Shown here: positions 8,883 through 16,413 of the stretch, piece after piece | Numbering within the stretch: the first letter of the stretch is position 1 | Layout of the letters: every line of letters starts with the position of its first letter | Source: CAYNXB01 sp964401045 | GTDB taxonomy: Bacteria > Pseudomonadota > Alphaproteobacteria > Sphingomonadales > Sphingomonadaceae | Direction of reading: 5' to 3' | Assembly: GCA_964401045.1 (NCBI GenBank) | Contig: CAYNXB010000017.1 | Coordinates: 1-42,083 of the forward strand | DNA length: 42,083 bases | The notes under the pieces: model-generated | The model's database searches: none | Told to the model about the DNA's origin: nothing | The model's input: only the letters and a program-made list of their open reading frames with translations | Made by a program: the position numbers and the translations under genes

Positions 8883-9956
8883 TCAAGACAGGCGGTTGAG
8901 GCGGCGGTTGCCCGCGATGATTCCGGCGATGCCTTCAGGCGTCGTCACCGCCTCCAATTCGCCACGTTCGAAAGTGCCGCCTAGCAGCAGTCCATCGGGG
9001 CGCGGGAACATGTATCCGTGTTCGAGCGAGTAGGCGTAATCGACTTCCGGCTGCGGCAACAGCACCACCAGTTGCCCGCGCATCGGCTCGAGCCCCTCGT
9101 CGCCGAACAGCGTACGCGCGCCCAGCCCGGTGCAGTTGAACATCACCCGCTCCGGCAGGGCCGCGATTTCCGCCGGTGCGGCGAACTGGCGGATGACGAA
9201 GGAGCCGCCGGCGGTCAGGAAGTCGTCGGTAAGCTGCCGCAGGTATCGCCCGGTTTCGACATACATCGTGTGGTAGCGCTGCACCGGGCCGACCGGGAAT
9301 GGGTTGGCGGCCGGCGCAAGATCCTCCAGCCCCACGTAATAGGGCGCGAGCGGCCAGCGCGGCGGGCCGCTGCGCTGTTCATAGGTCGGATGCCAGCGGA
9401 CGCCGTAATCGTCGCCGACCAGCAGCTGGAAGCGCCGCCAGCTGAAGTCCATCGCCGCGGCGTATTGCGCGCGCCAGCCATCGTTGACCTGGCTTTCGCG
9501 ATAGTGGCTCGCCGGGTGAATCTGGCCGCCCGCGATGTTCGAGGTCGTCTCAGGCGGCAGGGCAGCGGCGTGGATCGTCACCCGATGACCGCGCTCCTGC
9601 GCCAGCCGCGCGGTGGACAGCCCCATCACCCCGGCTCCGATCACTGCCACCGGCTCGTTGTGCCCGGACAGGCCGATGTCGACGGCAAGCTTCGAGCTGC
9701 CCCAGCTCAGCGTGATACCGGCGCCGCCGTGGCCGTAGTTGTGCACCAGCAGCTTGTCGCCGAGCGGCTCGGCACGGACGACAAACCCGGCCGCGCGAAA
9801 AGGGCGCAGGCCGGCGATGGTGCGAATGATGCGATTTTCGGTGACTTCCACGCGCGGCAGCGTCGCGGGCGCGGTGCTGACGAGCCGCGCCGAAGGCGCA
9901 CACGCAGTCAGCAGCGCAGCCGAGCCGGAAGTTGCAAGGAAGCTGCGCCGGTCCAT
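8883..9956 (-). CDS. Circularly permuted D-amino-acid-oxidase-like FAD lipoprotein
   Basis: A 357-residue protein of the FAD-dependent DAO family. The N-terminus has a twin-arginine signal (RRSFLA) followed by a lipobox LTAC (Cys19), so it should be folded with FAD, exported by Tat and lipid-anchored. The order of family motifs is changed. GLRPFR (49-54) and HNYGHGG (72-78), normally at the C-terminal end of D-amino acid oxidases, come before the Rossmann motif VIGAGVMGLS (105-114). The protein ends shortly after LGGTFERG (325-332), which normally precedes GLRP. This is best read as a circular permutation. The substrate is likely a small amine or amino acid but is unproven. It sits between hslV and hslU, with close spacing that implies co-transcription. 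Confidence 0.85.
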   Translation of the reverse strand: MDRRSFLATSGSAALLTACAPSARLVSTAPATLPRVEVTENRIIRTIAGLRPFRAAGFVVRAEPLGDKLLVHNYGHGGAGITLSWGSSKLAVDIGLSGHNEPVAVIGAGVMGLSTARLAQERGHRVTIHAAALPPETTSNIAGGQIHPASHYRESQVNDGWRAQYAAAMDFSWRRFQLLVGDDYGVRWHPTYEQRSGPPRWPLAPYYVGLEDLAPAANPFPVGPVQRYHTMYVETGRYLRQLTDDFLTAGGSFVIRQFAAPAEIAALPERVMFNCTGLGARTLFGDEGLEPMRGQLVVLLPQPEVDYAYSLEHGYMFPRPDGLLLGGTFERGELEAVTTPEGIAGIIAGNRRLNRLS

Positions 9957-9981
9957 GCAGCACAGCTAAGCGCGAAAAGGC

Positions 9982-10560
9982 TCAGCCTTCAATCGCTTCG
10001 AGCGTAACCTGGTCATTGGTGAACACGCACACGTCGGCCGCCACCTGCATCGCGCGGCGGGCGATCCTCTCGGCATCGTCCTCGTAATCGGTCAGGGCCC
10101 GCGCTGCCGCGAGTGCGTAATTCCCGCCCGAACCGATCGCCGCGATGGTGGTGTCGCTCTTGGCTTCGGGCTCCAGCACATCGCCATTGCCGGTCAGCAC
10201 CAGCATCGTGTCCTTGTCGGCGACGATCATCAGCGCCTCGAGGTTGCGCAGGTATTTGTCGGTGCGCCAGTCCTTGGCGAGCTCGACTGCCGAGCGCAGC
10301 AATTGGCCGGAATACTGCTCGAGCTTCTTCTCGAGCCGCTCGAACAGTGTGAAGGCGTCGGCGGTCGCGCCGGCGAACCCGGCGATCACCTTGCCGCCTT
10401 CCCCGATGCGGCGAACCTTGCGCGCGTTGGGTTTCATCACGGTGTTGCCCATCGACACCTGGCCATCGCCGGCGATGACGGTCCGGCCGCCCTTCCTGAC
10501 CCCGATAATGGTGGTGCCGTGCCACTGCACGGTTCCGTGGCTCATCCTGCTCTCGTCCAT
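9982..10560 (-). CDS. hslV: HslV, protease subunit of HslUV
   Basis: A 192-residue Ntn-hydrolase that forms a double-ring proteolytic chamber capped by HslU. A short propeptide ends in W13-H14-G15, and the catalytic Thr16 begins TTIIGVRKGG, followed by the conserved GDGQVSMG motif. WHG propeptides are usual in alphaproteobacterial HslV. A second ATG five codons downstream (10545) is equally possible as the start, because neither has a well-placed ribosome binding site. It is first in the hslV - oxidase - hslU series. Confidence 0.95.
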   Translation of the reverse strand: MDESRMSHGTVQWHGTTIIGVRKGGRTVIAGDGQVSMGNTVMKPNARKVRRIGEGGKVIAGFAGATADAFTLFERLEKKLEQYSGQLLRSAVELAKDWRTDKYLRNLEALMIVADKDTMLVLTGNGDVLEPEAKSDTTIAAIGSGGNYALAAARALTDYEDDAERIARRAMQVAADVCVFTNDQVTLEAIEG

Positions 10561-10605
10561 CGGCGCGATATGGGACGCGCGCCGGAGCGGTTCAAGCGAG
10601 CGAGA

Positions 10606-11055
10606 TCAGCTGCCCGCGTTGACCGCGCCGCCGACCTGACCGATGTTGCCGAACAGGTCCTCGAAGAAGCTGCGCTCGCGGCCCAGGGTAGGGGTAGCGT
10701 CGCTGTCCGGCCTGAGCCGGACGACCTGCTCCATCCCGCTGCGATCGAGCGCGCTGACGTTCCCAGCGGGATCGAAATGCACCGCGAGCACCAGATGCTG
10801 GTTGATCTTGGGCGTGTTGAACGGCTTTTCCGTGGTGCTGCTGCTGACGTAGTACCACACCGGATCGCCGAACTGGCTGGTGAAGCTCGGCCGGCCGAGC
10901 GTCTGTTCGACCGAGGTGCGGTTGTCGATGCCCGGCTGCACTGCATTCACCAGAACCGGATCCGCCAGATAGCCGCGGTGGGCGGGAATCGCTGCGCAGC
11001 CACCTGCCAGCGACGCGGCCGCGAGCATCAGACCGATCCGCATCTTGCCATTCAT
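10606..11055 (-). CDS. bamE: BamE (SmpA/OmlA) outer-membrane assembly lipoprotein
   Basis: About 149 residues. The N-terminus is a lipoprotein signal with LAGGC, so the mature protein should be lipidated. The following domain, with VNAVQPGIDNRTSVEQTLGRPS and a GDPVWYYV segment, is the SmpA/OmlA fold of BamE, a small subunit of the BAM complex that inserts beta-barrel proteins into the outer membrane. The ATG at 11055 is preferred over an in-frame GTG four codons upstream. It ends 45 bp before hslV. The start faces the bc1-chaperone gene across 155 bp, which must hold two divergent promoters. Confidence 0.85.
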   Translation of the reverse strand: MNGKMRIGLMLAAASLAGGCAAIPAHRGYLADPVLVNAVQPGIDNRTSVEQTLGRPSFTSQFGDPVWYYVSSSTTEKPFNTPKINQHLVLAVHFDPAGNVSALDRSGMEQVVRLRPDSDATPTLGRERSFFEDLFGNIGQVGGAVNAGS

Positions 11056-11210
11056 CGTCACTCGCACTTCCCGTTCAGCGGCGGCGCGATTGCCAAGCCG
11101 GCCACCGCGCCTATATCGGCGCGTGCCTTACGGGCTGACGCGGCGCGGCGCAATGCGCTTGCTCGGCCGGTTGAGGCCCGCGGATTGAATAGCCGCTGAA
11201 TGGACCTGAC

Positions 11211-11726
11211 ATGACCTTCCTCTCCCGCCTGTTCGCTCGTCAGGCTGATCCCCGCGACCGGCTCAAGCCACTGTGGCACGCCGTGATCGCGGGCTCCCGC
11301 CAGCGGCGCTGGTATGCCGAGCTGGGCGTCGCGGACACTGTGCCCGGCCGGTTCGACATGGTGAGCGCGATGACGGTGCTCGCCCTGCTCCGCCTCGAGC
11401 GCGATCCGGCGCTGGCGCAGGATGCCGCGCTGCTGACCGAGCTGTTCATCGAGGACATGGACGGCCAGCTGCGCGAGAACGGCATCGGCGACGTCGTCGT
11501 CGGCAAGCACATCGGGCGGCTGATGAGCGTACTCGGCGGGCGTCTGGGTGCCTATCGCGATGCGCTCGCCGCAGCGGACGATGCGGAGCTGACCGAGGCG
11601 GTCAGGCGCAACGTGACCATGACCGGGGGCACCGATCCCGCCAAGCTGGCGGCCGCCCTGCGCGCCGAGCACGCGCGGTTCGCCGCGGTTGACGCGGATG
11701 CCCTTCTCGCCGGCGATCTCGCATGA
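11211..11726 (+). CDS. Ubiquinol-cytochrome c chaperone family protein (CBP3/UQCC1-like)
   Basis: A 171-residue protein matching the bacterial branch of the CBP3/UQCC1 family, whose mitochondrial members assist cytochrome b synthesis and bc1 complex assembly. The helical core carries the LKPLWHAVIAGSRQRRWYAE start, a DMVSAMTVLALLRL helix near 49-63, the LTELFIEDMDGQLRE segment and the G-I-G-D-x-x-V-G-K-H motif near 90-100. No signal peptide is present. It overlaps the next gene by four bases (ATGA), so the two are translationally coupled. Confidence 0.85.
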   Translation: MTFLSRLFARQADPRDRLKPLWHAVIAGSRQRRWYAELGVADTVPGRFDMVSAMTVLALLRLERDPALAQDAALLTELFIEDMDGQLRENGIGDVVVGKHIGRLMSVLGGRLGAYRDALAAADDAELTEAVRRNVTMTGGTDPAKLAAALRAEHARFAAVDADALLAGDLA

Positions 11727-12238
11727 TGGAAGCCGCCGCGCCCGAACTCCACCGCATGATCGATGCGACGCGGTTCGACGGCAAGCCAATCGCGATCGAG
11801 GCCGATGAGGCAGAACGGGCGGCGCTGGCGAGGCGGTTCGGGCTGGTTTCGATTGCGAGCCTCTCGGCCAAGGTCGAGCTGACGCCGGACGGCGAGGCGG
11901 TGCTCGCAAACGGCACGCTCAAGGCCTCGATCGTGCAGAGTTGCGCAATCTCGGGCGAGGACCTCCCGGTCAAGATCGAGGAGTCGCTCGCCCTGCGCTT
12001 CGTTCCCGAGCGGAACGAGGCCACGGAAGAGGAAATCGAACTGACCGAAGCGGAGCTCGACGAAATCCCGTTCGCCGGCCGCAGCTTCGACCTGGGCGAA
12101 GCGGTCGCCCAGACCCTCGCACTGGCGATCGACCCTTACGCCATCGGCCCGCAAGCCGCTGACGCACGCGCCAGCGGCCACATCAGCGACGAAGCCGCGA
12201 GCGGACCTTTCGCGGCGCTGGCGAAGCTGAGGAAGTAG
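11723..12238 (+). CDS. DUF177 / YceD family protein
   Basis: A 171-residue acidic protein of the DUF177 family. E. coli YceD and plant relatives are linked to 23S rRNA accumulation and are usually encoded next to rpmF; here rpmF is not adjacent. The family pattern is visible: a conserved Cys in VQSCAISGE near residue 73 and an acidic loop rich in Glu, followed by the DLGEAVAQTLALAIDPY helix. It starts inside the stop of the bc1 chaperone gene, a pairing I believe is common in this order. Probably cytoplasmic. Confidence 0.8.
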   Translation: MMEAAAPELHRMIDATRFDGKPIAIEADEAERAALARRFGLVSIASLSAKVELTPDGEAVLANGTLKASIVQSCAISGEDLPVKIEESLALRFVPERNEATEEEIELTEAELDEIPFAGRSFDLGEAVAQTLALAIDPYAIGPQAADARASGHISDEAASGPFAALAKLRK

Positions 12239-12253
12239 CTCCCACGCCAGGCC

Positions 12254-12276
12254 GTTGTGAGGCGCCGCCTCAGAAC
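12254..12276. terminator. Hairpin between convergent DUF177 and ssb genes
   Basis: TGAGGC (12258-12263) and GCCTCA (12267-12272) form a perfect stem around three bases, extended by GTT/AAC beyond one mismatch. It overlaps the ssb stop codon (12270-12272) and could serve both transcripts. No strong T-run is present. Confidence 0.45.
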
Positions 12277-12794
12277 GGAATGTCGTCGTCGAGATCGTCG
12301 TAGTTCGAACCGCCACCGCTCGGCTGGCCGCCGCCTGACGTGCCGCCCCGATCGTTGCCGCCCTGACTGCCGCCCCCCTGGTTCCAGCCGCTTCCGCCGC
12401 CGCCGCCGCCGCTGCGCTGGCCGCCGCCGCCGCCGCCACCACCGGGCGCGTCGAGCGATGTCAGCTGGCCGTTGTAGGGCCGCACGGTGATCTCGGTGGT
12501 GTAGCGGTCGTTGCCCTGCTGGTCCTGCCACTTGCGGGTCTGGAGCTGGCCTTCGACGAACACCTTCGAGCCCTTGCGCAGGTATTGCTCCGCGAAGCTG
12601 ATCGCGCTTTCCTGGAACACCGCCACGCTGTGCCACTCGGTGCGCTCCTGGCGCTCGCCGGAGCTGCGGTCCTTCCACTGCTCGCTGGTGGCGATGCGCA
12701 GGTTGCACACCTTGCCGCCGTTCTGAAACGAACGCACTTCGGGGTCGGCGCCCAGGTTGCCGATGATCATGACTTTGTTGAGGCTGCCCGCCAT
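12270..12794 (-). CDS. ssb: Single-stranded DNA-binding protein
   Basis: A 174-residue SSB. Residues 1-110 are the OB-fold (MAGSLNKVMIIGNLGADPEVR start, WHSVAVF, KGSKVFVEGQLQTRKW). A Gly/Ser/Gln-rich flexible linker of about 50 residues follows, and the protein ends in the acidic tip DDLDDDIPF, which recruits replication and repair partners. It coats single-stranded DNA as a tetramer. The poly-glycine linker explains the GCC/GCC repeat-like DNA at about 12370-12450. The upstream region contains a relic of feoB (12811-12861). Confidence 0.97.
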   Translation of the reverse strand: MAGSLNKVMIIGNLGADPEVRSFQNGGKVCNLRIATSEQWKDRSSGERQERTEWHSVAVFQESAISFAEQYLRKGSKVFVEGQLQTRKWQDQQGNDRYTTEITVRPYNGQLTSLDAPGGGGGGGGQRSGGGGGGSGWNQGGGSQGGNDRGGTSGGGQPSGGGSNYDDLDDDIPF

Positions 12795-12810
12795 CTGAGG
12801 ATTTCCTTCG

Positions 12811-12861
12811 CTACAACCCTAGAGCGACCGCGCTCCAATAGGTGATTCCCGCGAAGATATA
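12811..12861 (-). pseudogene. Relic of a second feoB 3' end
   Basis: Read on the minus strand from 12861, the sequence encodes YIFAGITYWSAVALGL and a TAG stop at 12811-12813. The intact FeoB ends YIFAGLTYWIAVAAGL and stop. Thirteen of the 16 residues agree, yet most codons differ at the third base. Upstream of 12861 the frame stops resembling FeoB. This is therefore a short, truncated leftover of a diverged feoB, about 56 bp beyond the present feoB stop, rather than a recent tandem duplication. It now lies in the ssb upstream region. Confidence 0.65.
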
Positions 12862-12916
12862 GGGCCCTGCCGGCCTGCCCGCCAACCCGCTATACGCGGT
12901 TGTGCCCGACGCGGAG

Positions 12917-14770
12917 CTAGAGCCCTGCAGCCACAGCAATCCAGTAGGTCAGGCCGGCAAAAATGTAGGCCAAGGCGAACAAGTATCCCAGCATGAACAG
13001 CGGCCATTTCCACCCATTCGTCTCACGCCGGGTGACAGCGATCGTGGAGAGGCACTGCGGCGCGAACACGAACCATGCGAGGAAGGCCAGCGCGGTGGGC
13101 AAAGTCCAGCGCGACGCCAAGCGCTCCGTCAACGCGGTCGCCGTGGCATCCTCGTCCCCCGCATCGACCGCATAAGTCGTCGCCAGCGCGGAAACCGCTA
13201 CTTCGCGCGCCGCCATCGCCGGGATCAGGGCCAGCGCGATCTCGTGGTTGAAGCCGATCGGCCGAACCACGACCTCGAGCCCCTTGGCGATGTGCCCGGC
13301 GATCGAGGCGTTCACCTGGCTCTCCCCGGGCTCGGCCTTGGGGAAGCTCAGCAGCAACCACAGCACCACCGTGACCATGAAGATAATCGTCCCCGCGCGG
13401 CGCAGGAAGATCCATGCACGCTGCCACAGCCCGATCAGAAGGTCGGAGAGCTTGGGTAGCTGATACTTGGGCAGCTCCATGATGAAGCCCGAAGCATCGC
13501 CTTTGGTCACCGAGCGGCGCAGCACCAGCGCCACCGCCATCGCGCCAACGACTCCGATGACGTAGAGCGAGAGCAGCACCAGCCCTTGCAAGCCGATGCC
13601 CCAACCGACCGTGCGCGAGGGGATGAACGCGGCAATGATCACCGCGTAGACCGGCAGCCGCGCCGAGCAGGTCATCAGGGGGGCGACGAGGATTGTCGTT
13701 AGCCGGTCTTTCGGATCGGCGATGCTGCGCGTCGCCATGATCCCGGGAATGGCGCAAGCGAAGCTCGACAGTAGCGGAATGAAGCTGCGGCCCGAAAGCC
13801 CGACATAGGCCATCAGCCGGTCCATCAGGAAGGCCGCGCGGGCCATGTAGCCCGATTGCTCCATCGCCAGGATGAAGGCGAACAGGATCACGATTTGCGG
13901 CAGGAACACCACCACCGAACCGACGCCGGTGAGGATGCCTTCGGTGAGCAGGTCGCGCAGCACGCTTTCAGGCAGCGTCGCCTTGGCAACGTCGATCAAC
14001 GTGGCGATTCCGCCTTCGAGCGCATCGGCAAATGGAGTCGCCCAGGCGAACACCGCCTGGAAGATCACGAACAGCAGCGCGAACAGGATGGGCGGGCCGA
14101 TCCACGGGTGCAGCAGCAGCCTGTCGAGCCGCGCGTGGAGGCGGTGCTTGGCCGTCTCGGAAAGGATTGCGCCTTCGGCCATCTTGGCCGCCGCAAACCG
14201 GCGCTCCGGGAGCGTGATGTGCTGGTGCGGATGATCTTTCGGATCGGCCTCGGCGCGCACTTCTGCGCGGGCGATCGCCTCGATCAGCTCATCGAGGCCG
14301 CGGCGGCGCACCGCGACGGTCGGGATCACCGGCACCCCGAGCGACTGCTGGAGCGCCTCGGGGTCAATGATCAGCCCGTCACGCTCGGCAAGGTCGATCA
14401 TGTTCAGCGCGACCACCGTCGGCCGGCCGAGCTCGATCACTTCCTGCGCAAATACCAGATGCTGCTGGAGGTTCGAGGCATCCAGCACCACTACCAGCAC
14501 TTGCGGCTGCCCCTCCCCCTTGAACTCGCCGTGGACGACTTTGCGGGTAACCTCTTCGTCCGGGCTTGCCGCATCGAACGAATAGGAACCGGGCAGGTCG
14601 ATCAGCTCGATCGGCTCTCCCGAGGGCAGCACCAGTCGCCCGGCCTTCCGCTCGACCGTGACGCCCGGATAGTTGGCGATCTTCTGCCGTGCGCCGGTCA
14701 GCGCATTGAACAGCGCGCTCTTGCCGGCATTCGGATTGCCGACCAGCGCCGCGATCCGGGGGCCCTTCAC
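12917..14770 (-). CDS. feoB: Ferrous iron transporter FeoB
   Basis: A 617-residue inner-membrane Fe(II) transporter. The N-terminal G domain has G1 GNPNAGKS (11-18), G3 DLPGSYS and G4 NMID, followed by a helical spacer and two gate-type membrane cores. Conserved Cys are seen in FACAIPGIMATR and in MTCSARLPVY. At 617 residues it is shorter than E. coli FeoB (about 770), a common compact form. It overlaps feoA by four bases and is translationally coupled to it. A candidate Fur box precedes feoA. No feoC is present. A short remnant of another feoB end lies just downstream. Confidence 0.96.
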   Translation of the reverse strand: MKGPRIAALVGNPNAGKSALFNALTGARQKIANYPGVTVERKAGRLVLPSGEPIELIDLPGSYSFDAASPDEEVTRKVVHGEFKGEGQPQVLVVVLDASNLQQHLVFAQEVIELGRPTVVALNMIDLAERDGLIIDPEALQQSLGVPVIPTVAVRRRGLDELIEAIARAEVRAEADPKDHPHQHITLPERRFAAAKMAEGAILSETAKHRLHARLDRLLLHPWIGPPILFALLFVIFQAVFAWATPFADALEGGIATLIDVAKATLPESVLRDLLTEGILTGVGSVVVFLPQIVILFAFILAMEQSGYMARAAFLMDRLMAYVGLSGRSFIPLLSSFACAIPGIMATRSIADPKDRLTTILVAPLMTCSARLPVYAVIIAAFIPSRTVGWGIGLQGLVLLSLYVIGVVGAMAVALVLRRSVTKGDASGFIMELPKYQLPKLSDLLIGLWQRAWIFLRRAGTIIFMVTVVLWLLLSFPKAEPGESQVNASIAGHIAKGLEVVVRPIGFNHEIALALIPAMAAREVAVSALATTYAVDAGDEDATATALTERLASRWTLPTALAFLAWFVFAPQCLSTIAVTRRETNGWKWPLFMLGYLFALAYIFAGLTYWIAVAAGL

Positions 14771-15009
14771 TCGATTTCTTCGACGGTCATCGCCGAGGCG
14801 TGCGCCCGCCGCAGTGCCACGGTCATCCGGCCGATCGCGATCGCGATAGGGTCTCGCCCGGCGAACACGCCGCGATGCGCGATTTCCACTTCTGCGCCGG
14901 CATCGATGCCCAGCGCTTGCAATCGCTTGGCTTCTTCGGGTGCGAGGAGCGCCCAGTCGACTGCGGCGATGCGCGCGCGAATGTTGAGCGGGAGGCCGTC
15001 CAGGGTCAT
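14767..15009 (-). CDS. feoA: FeoA domain protein
   Basis: An 80-residue, SH3-like cytoplasmic protein that works with FeoB in ferrous iron uptake. The family pattern is visible: an early hydrophobic start, then EEAKRLQALGIDAGAEVEI, and the late RDPIAIAIGRMTVALRRAHA strand with the invariant Gly. It is first in the feoAB operon. Its start codon lies 29 bp from a candidate Fur operator, so iron repression is likely. Confidence 0.92.
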   Translation of the reverse strand: MTLDGLPLNIRARIAAVDWALLAPEEAKRLQALGIDAGAEVEIAHRGVFAGRDPIAIAIGRMTVALRRAHASAMTVEEIE

Positions 15010-15037
15010 GCGCGAGCGGTGCCAGATGGCCCGGTCA

Positions 15038-15056
15038 ATTGCAACTGCCTCGCAAT
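15038..15056 (-). promoter_or_regulatory. Candidate Fur box upstream of feoAB
   Basis: ATTGC and GCAAT frame a 9-bp centre, giving a 19-bp interrupted palindrome of the length of a Fur operator, read ATTGCGAGGCAGTTGCAAT on minus. It lies in the 53-bp gap upstream of feoA. The outer arms fit alphaproteobacterial Fur sites with ATTGCGA / TCGCAAT arms; the right arm is imperfect. Confidence 0.42.
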
Positions 15057-15062
15057 AAGAAA

Positions 15063-15719
15063 TTAGCGTGTCGGATAGCGCAGGCGGCCGAGGAACCGCG
15101 TCATCGAAAAGCCCTCTCGCGGCTGAAGCAGTTGCGCCTTGGCCTTTTCGAACTTCATCACCCCGTCGATCCGGCGGTCAAGGAAGGCACGGGTCTCCGC
15201 CTTACCCTCGCTCACATCGTTGGCGAACACCGTCAGCGTCGCGCCGTAGATGCCGGCCAGGATCGCCCGCTTGGTGTAGTGGTTGTAGTCCGTCGCGGTG
15301 TCGCCAGCGAGGCGCCACATCGCATCGGCGCTGTTCCACCCGGTCTTTACGCTGCGGGCGAGGTTCTGCGGCATCGCCATCACCGCAAGCGCGCGCTTCA
15401 GGGCTTCCTCGCGCCCGGCAATCGCGTCGAGGCGAGACTGCACCAGAGCGCGAATCCGCTCGCGGATCTTCATCGTCGCCAGCGTCTCGACGGTGAGCGC
15501 CTCGGCCATCGCGCGATCGACCGTCTCGATCCACGCGCAGATCATGTCCATCGCACCACCGGGGAACGCCAGACGCGCCACTGCCGGGTCGACGTGTTTC
15601 GCCAGCGCCGCGCTTTCAACCGCCGCCTCGCTCCAACCGTCGAATACCGCGGCGTCGGCAATCGCCGGCGCAAGGTACGGCCGCAGTTCGTCGAGCGTGA
15701 GGTCGGCGGCGTCCATCAT
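15063..15719 (-). CDS. coq9: COQ9 family ubiquinone biosynthesis protein
   Basis: A 218-residue, all-helical protein matching the COQ9 family. Mitochondrial COQ9 binds lipid and presents intermediates to the COQ7 hydroxylase of ubiquinone synthesis. The core has MKIRERIRALVQSRLDAI, then a long stretch with GWNSADAMWRLAGDTATDYNHYTKRAILAGIYGAT, the most conserved block of the family (about 126-160). Its start overlaps the stop of the ankyrin gene by four bases, so the two are coupled. It is soluble or peripheral at the inner membrane. Confidence 0.9.
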   Translation of the reverse strand: MMDAADLTLDELRPYLAPAIADAAVFDGWSEAAVESAALAKHVDPAVARLAFPGGAMDMICAWIETVDRAMAEALTVETLATMKIRERIRALVQSRLDAIAGREEALKRALAVMAMPQNLARSVKTGWNSADAMWRLAGDTATDYNHYTKRAILAGIYGATLTVFANDVSEGKAETRAFLDRRIDGVMKFEKAKAQLLQPREGFSMTRFLGRLRYPTR

Positions 15720-16330
15720 CGGGCCGAGGGGCCGTAGACCGGCTTGTCGCCGGCGTCCTTCTTCGCATTGCGTTCGATCTCGCCGAGCAGCGCGCTGCCC
15801 GCTCCGTCGAGCTTGGCGTAATCGCGCGCCGAACGGCCCGAGTTGTCGGTGCGGTCTGGGCTGGCCCCGGCCTTGAGCAGTATCCGGATCAGCGCCACGT
15901 CGCGCCGGTGCACCGCTGAGATCAGCGGCGTTTCACCCGCGTCGTTCGCGACATCCACCCGTGCCCCGCCGTTGGCGAGCGCCTGCACGCCTTCCACGAA
16001 GCCAAGCTGAGTCGCCAGCATCAGCGGGGTGACACCCTTGTTGTTGGCGATGTTGGGGTTCGCGCCCTTCCCCAGAAGGAAGCTGAGCCAGGTCAGGTCG
16101 CGCCGCGCCGCCGCGATATGCAGCCCGCTGTCGCCGGTGGAGATGTCGCGCGCGTTGACCACCGTGCTGCCCGGCTCGTCGAGCATCTTGATAGCGGCGT
16201 CGCCGTCCTTGTCCTTGACCGCCTTGAGGAACTTGAAGCCGTCCGAATACATCTGCGCCCCGGCCGGCACGCTGACGAGCAGCAATGCACCGAGCAGCGC
16301 GGCCGCCAGCTTCCTCATTCCGTTCGTCAT
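15716..16330 (-). CDS. Secreted ankyrin-repeat protein
   Basis: A 204-residue protein with a clear signal peptide (residues 5-26, ending AGAQ) and three to four ankyrin repeats over about 50-175: GLHIAAARRDLTWLSFLLGKGANPN, GVTPLMLATQLGFVEGVQALANGGA, then GETPLISAVHRRDVALIRILLKAG. It should sit in the periplasm and bind a protein partner. AGGAGG precedes the chosen ATG by about 11 bases. It is co-transcribed with coq9, a pairing that suggests a link to membrane respiration but does not prove it. Confidence 0.85.
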   Translation of the reverse strand: MTNGMRKLAAALLGALLLVSVPAGAQMYSDGFKFLKAVKDKDGDAAIKMLDEPGSTVVNARDISTGDSGLHIAAARRDLTWLSFLLGKGANPNIANNKGVTPLMLATQLGFVEGVQALANGGARVDVANDAGETPLISAVHRRDVALIRILLKAGASPDRTDNSGRSARDYAKLDGAGSALLGEIERNAKKDAGDKPVYGPSAR

Positions 16331-16413
16331 CGCCCCGCTTTCCTCCTGCGTTTTCCACCAACGCGCCGTGCGTAGCTTGGACTCGGCACTTGCCCGGCGG
16401 CGGTTAGCAGAGC

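Noticed and set aside
12370..12460. GCC/CCG-rich tandem-like repeat
   Set aside because: It is explained by the glycine-rich flexible linker of SSB.
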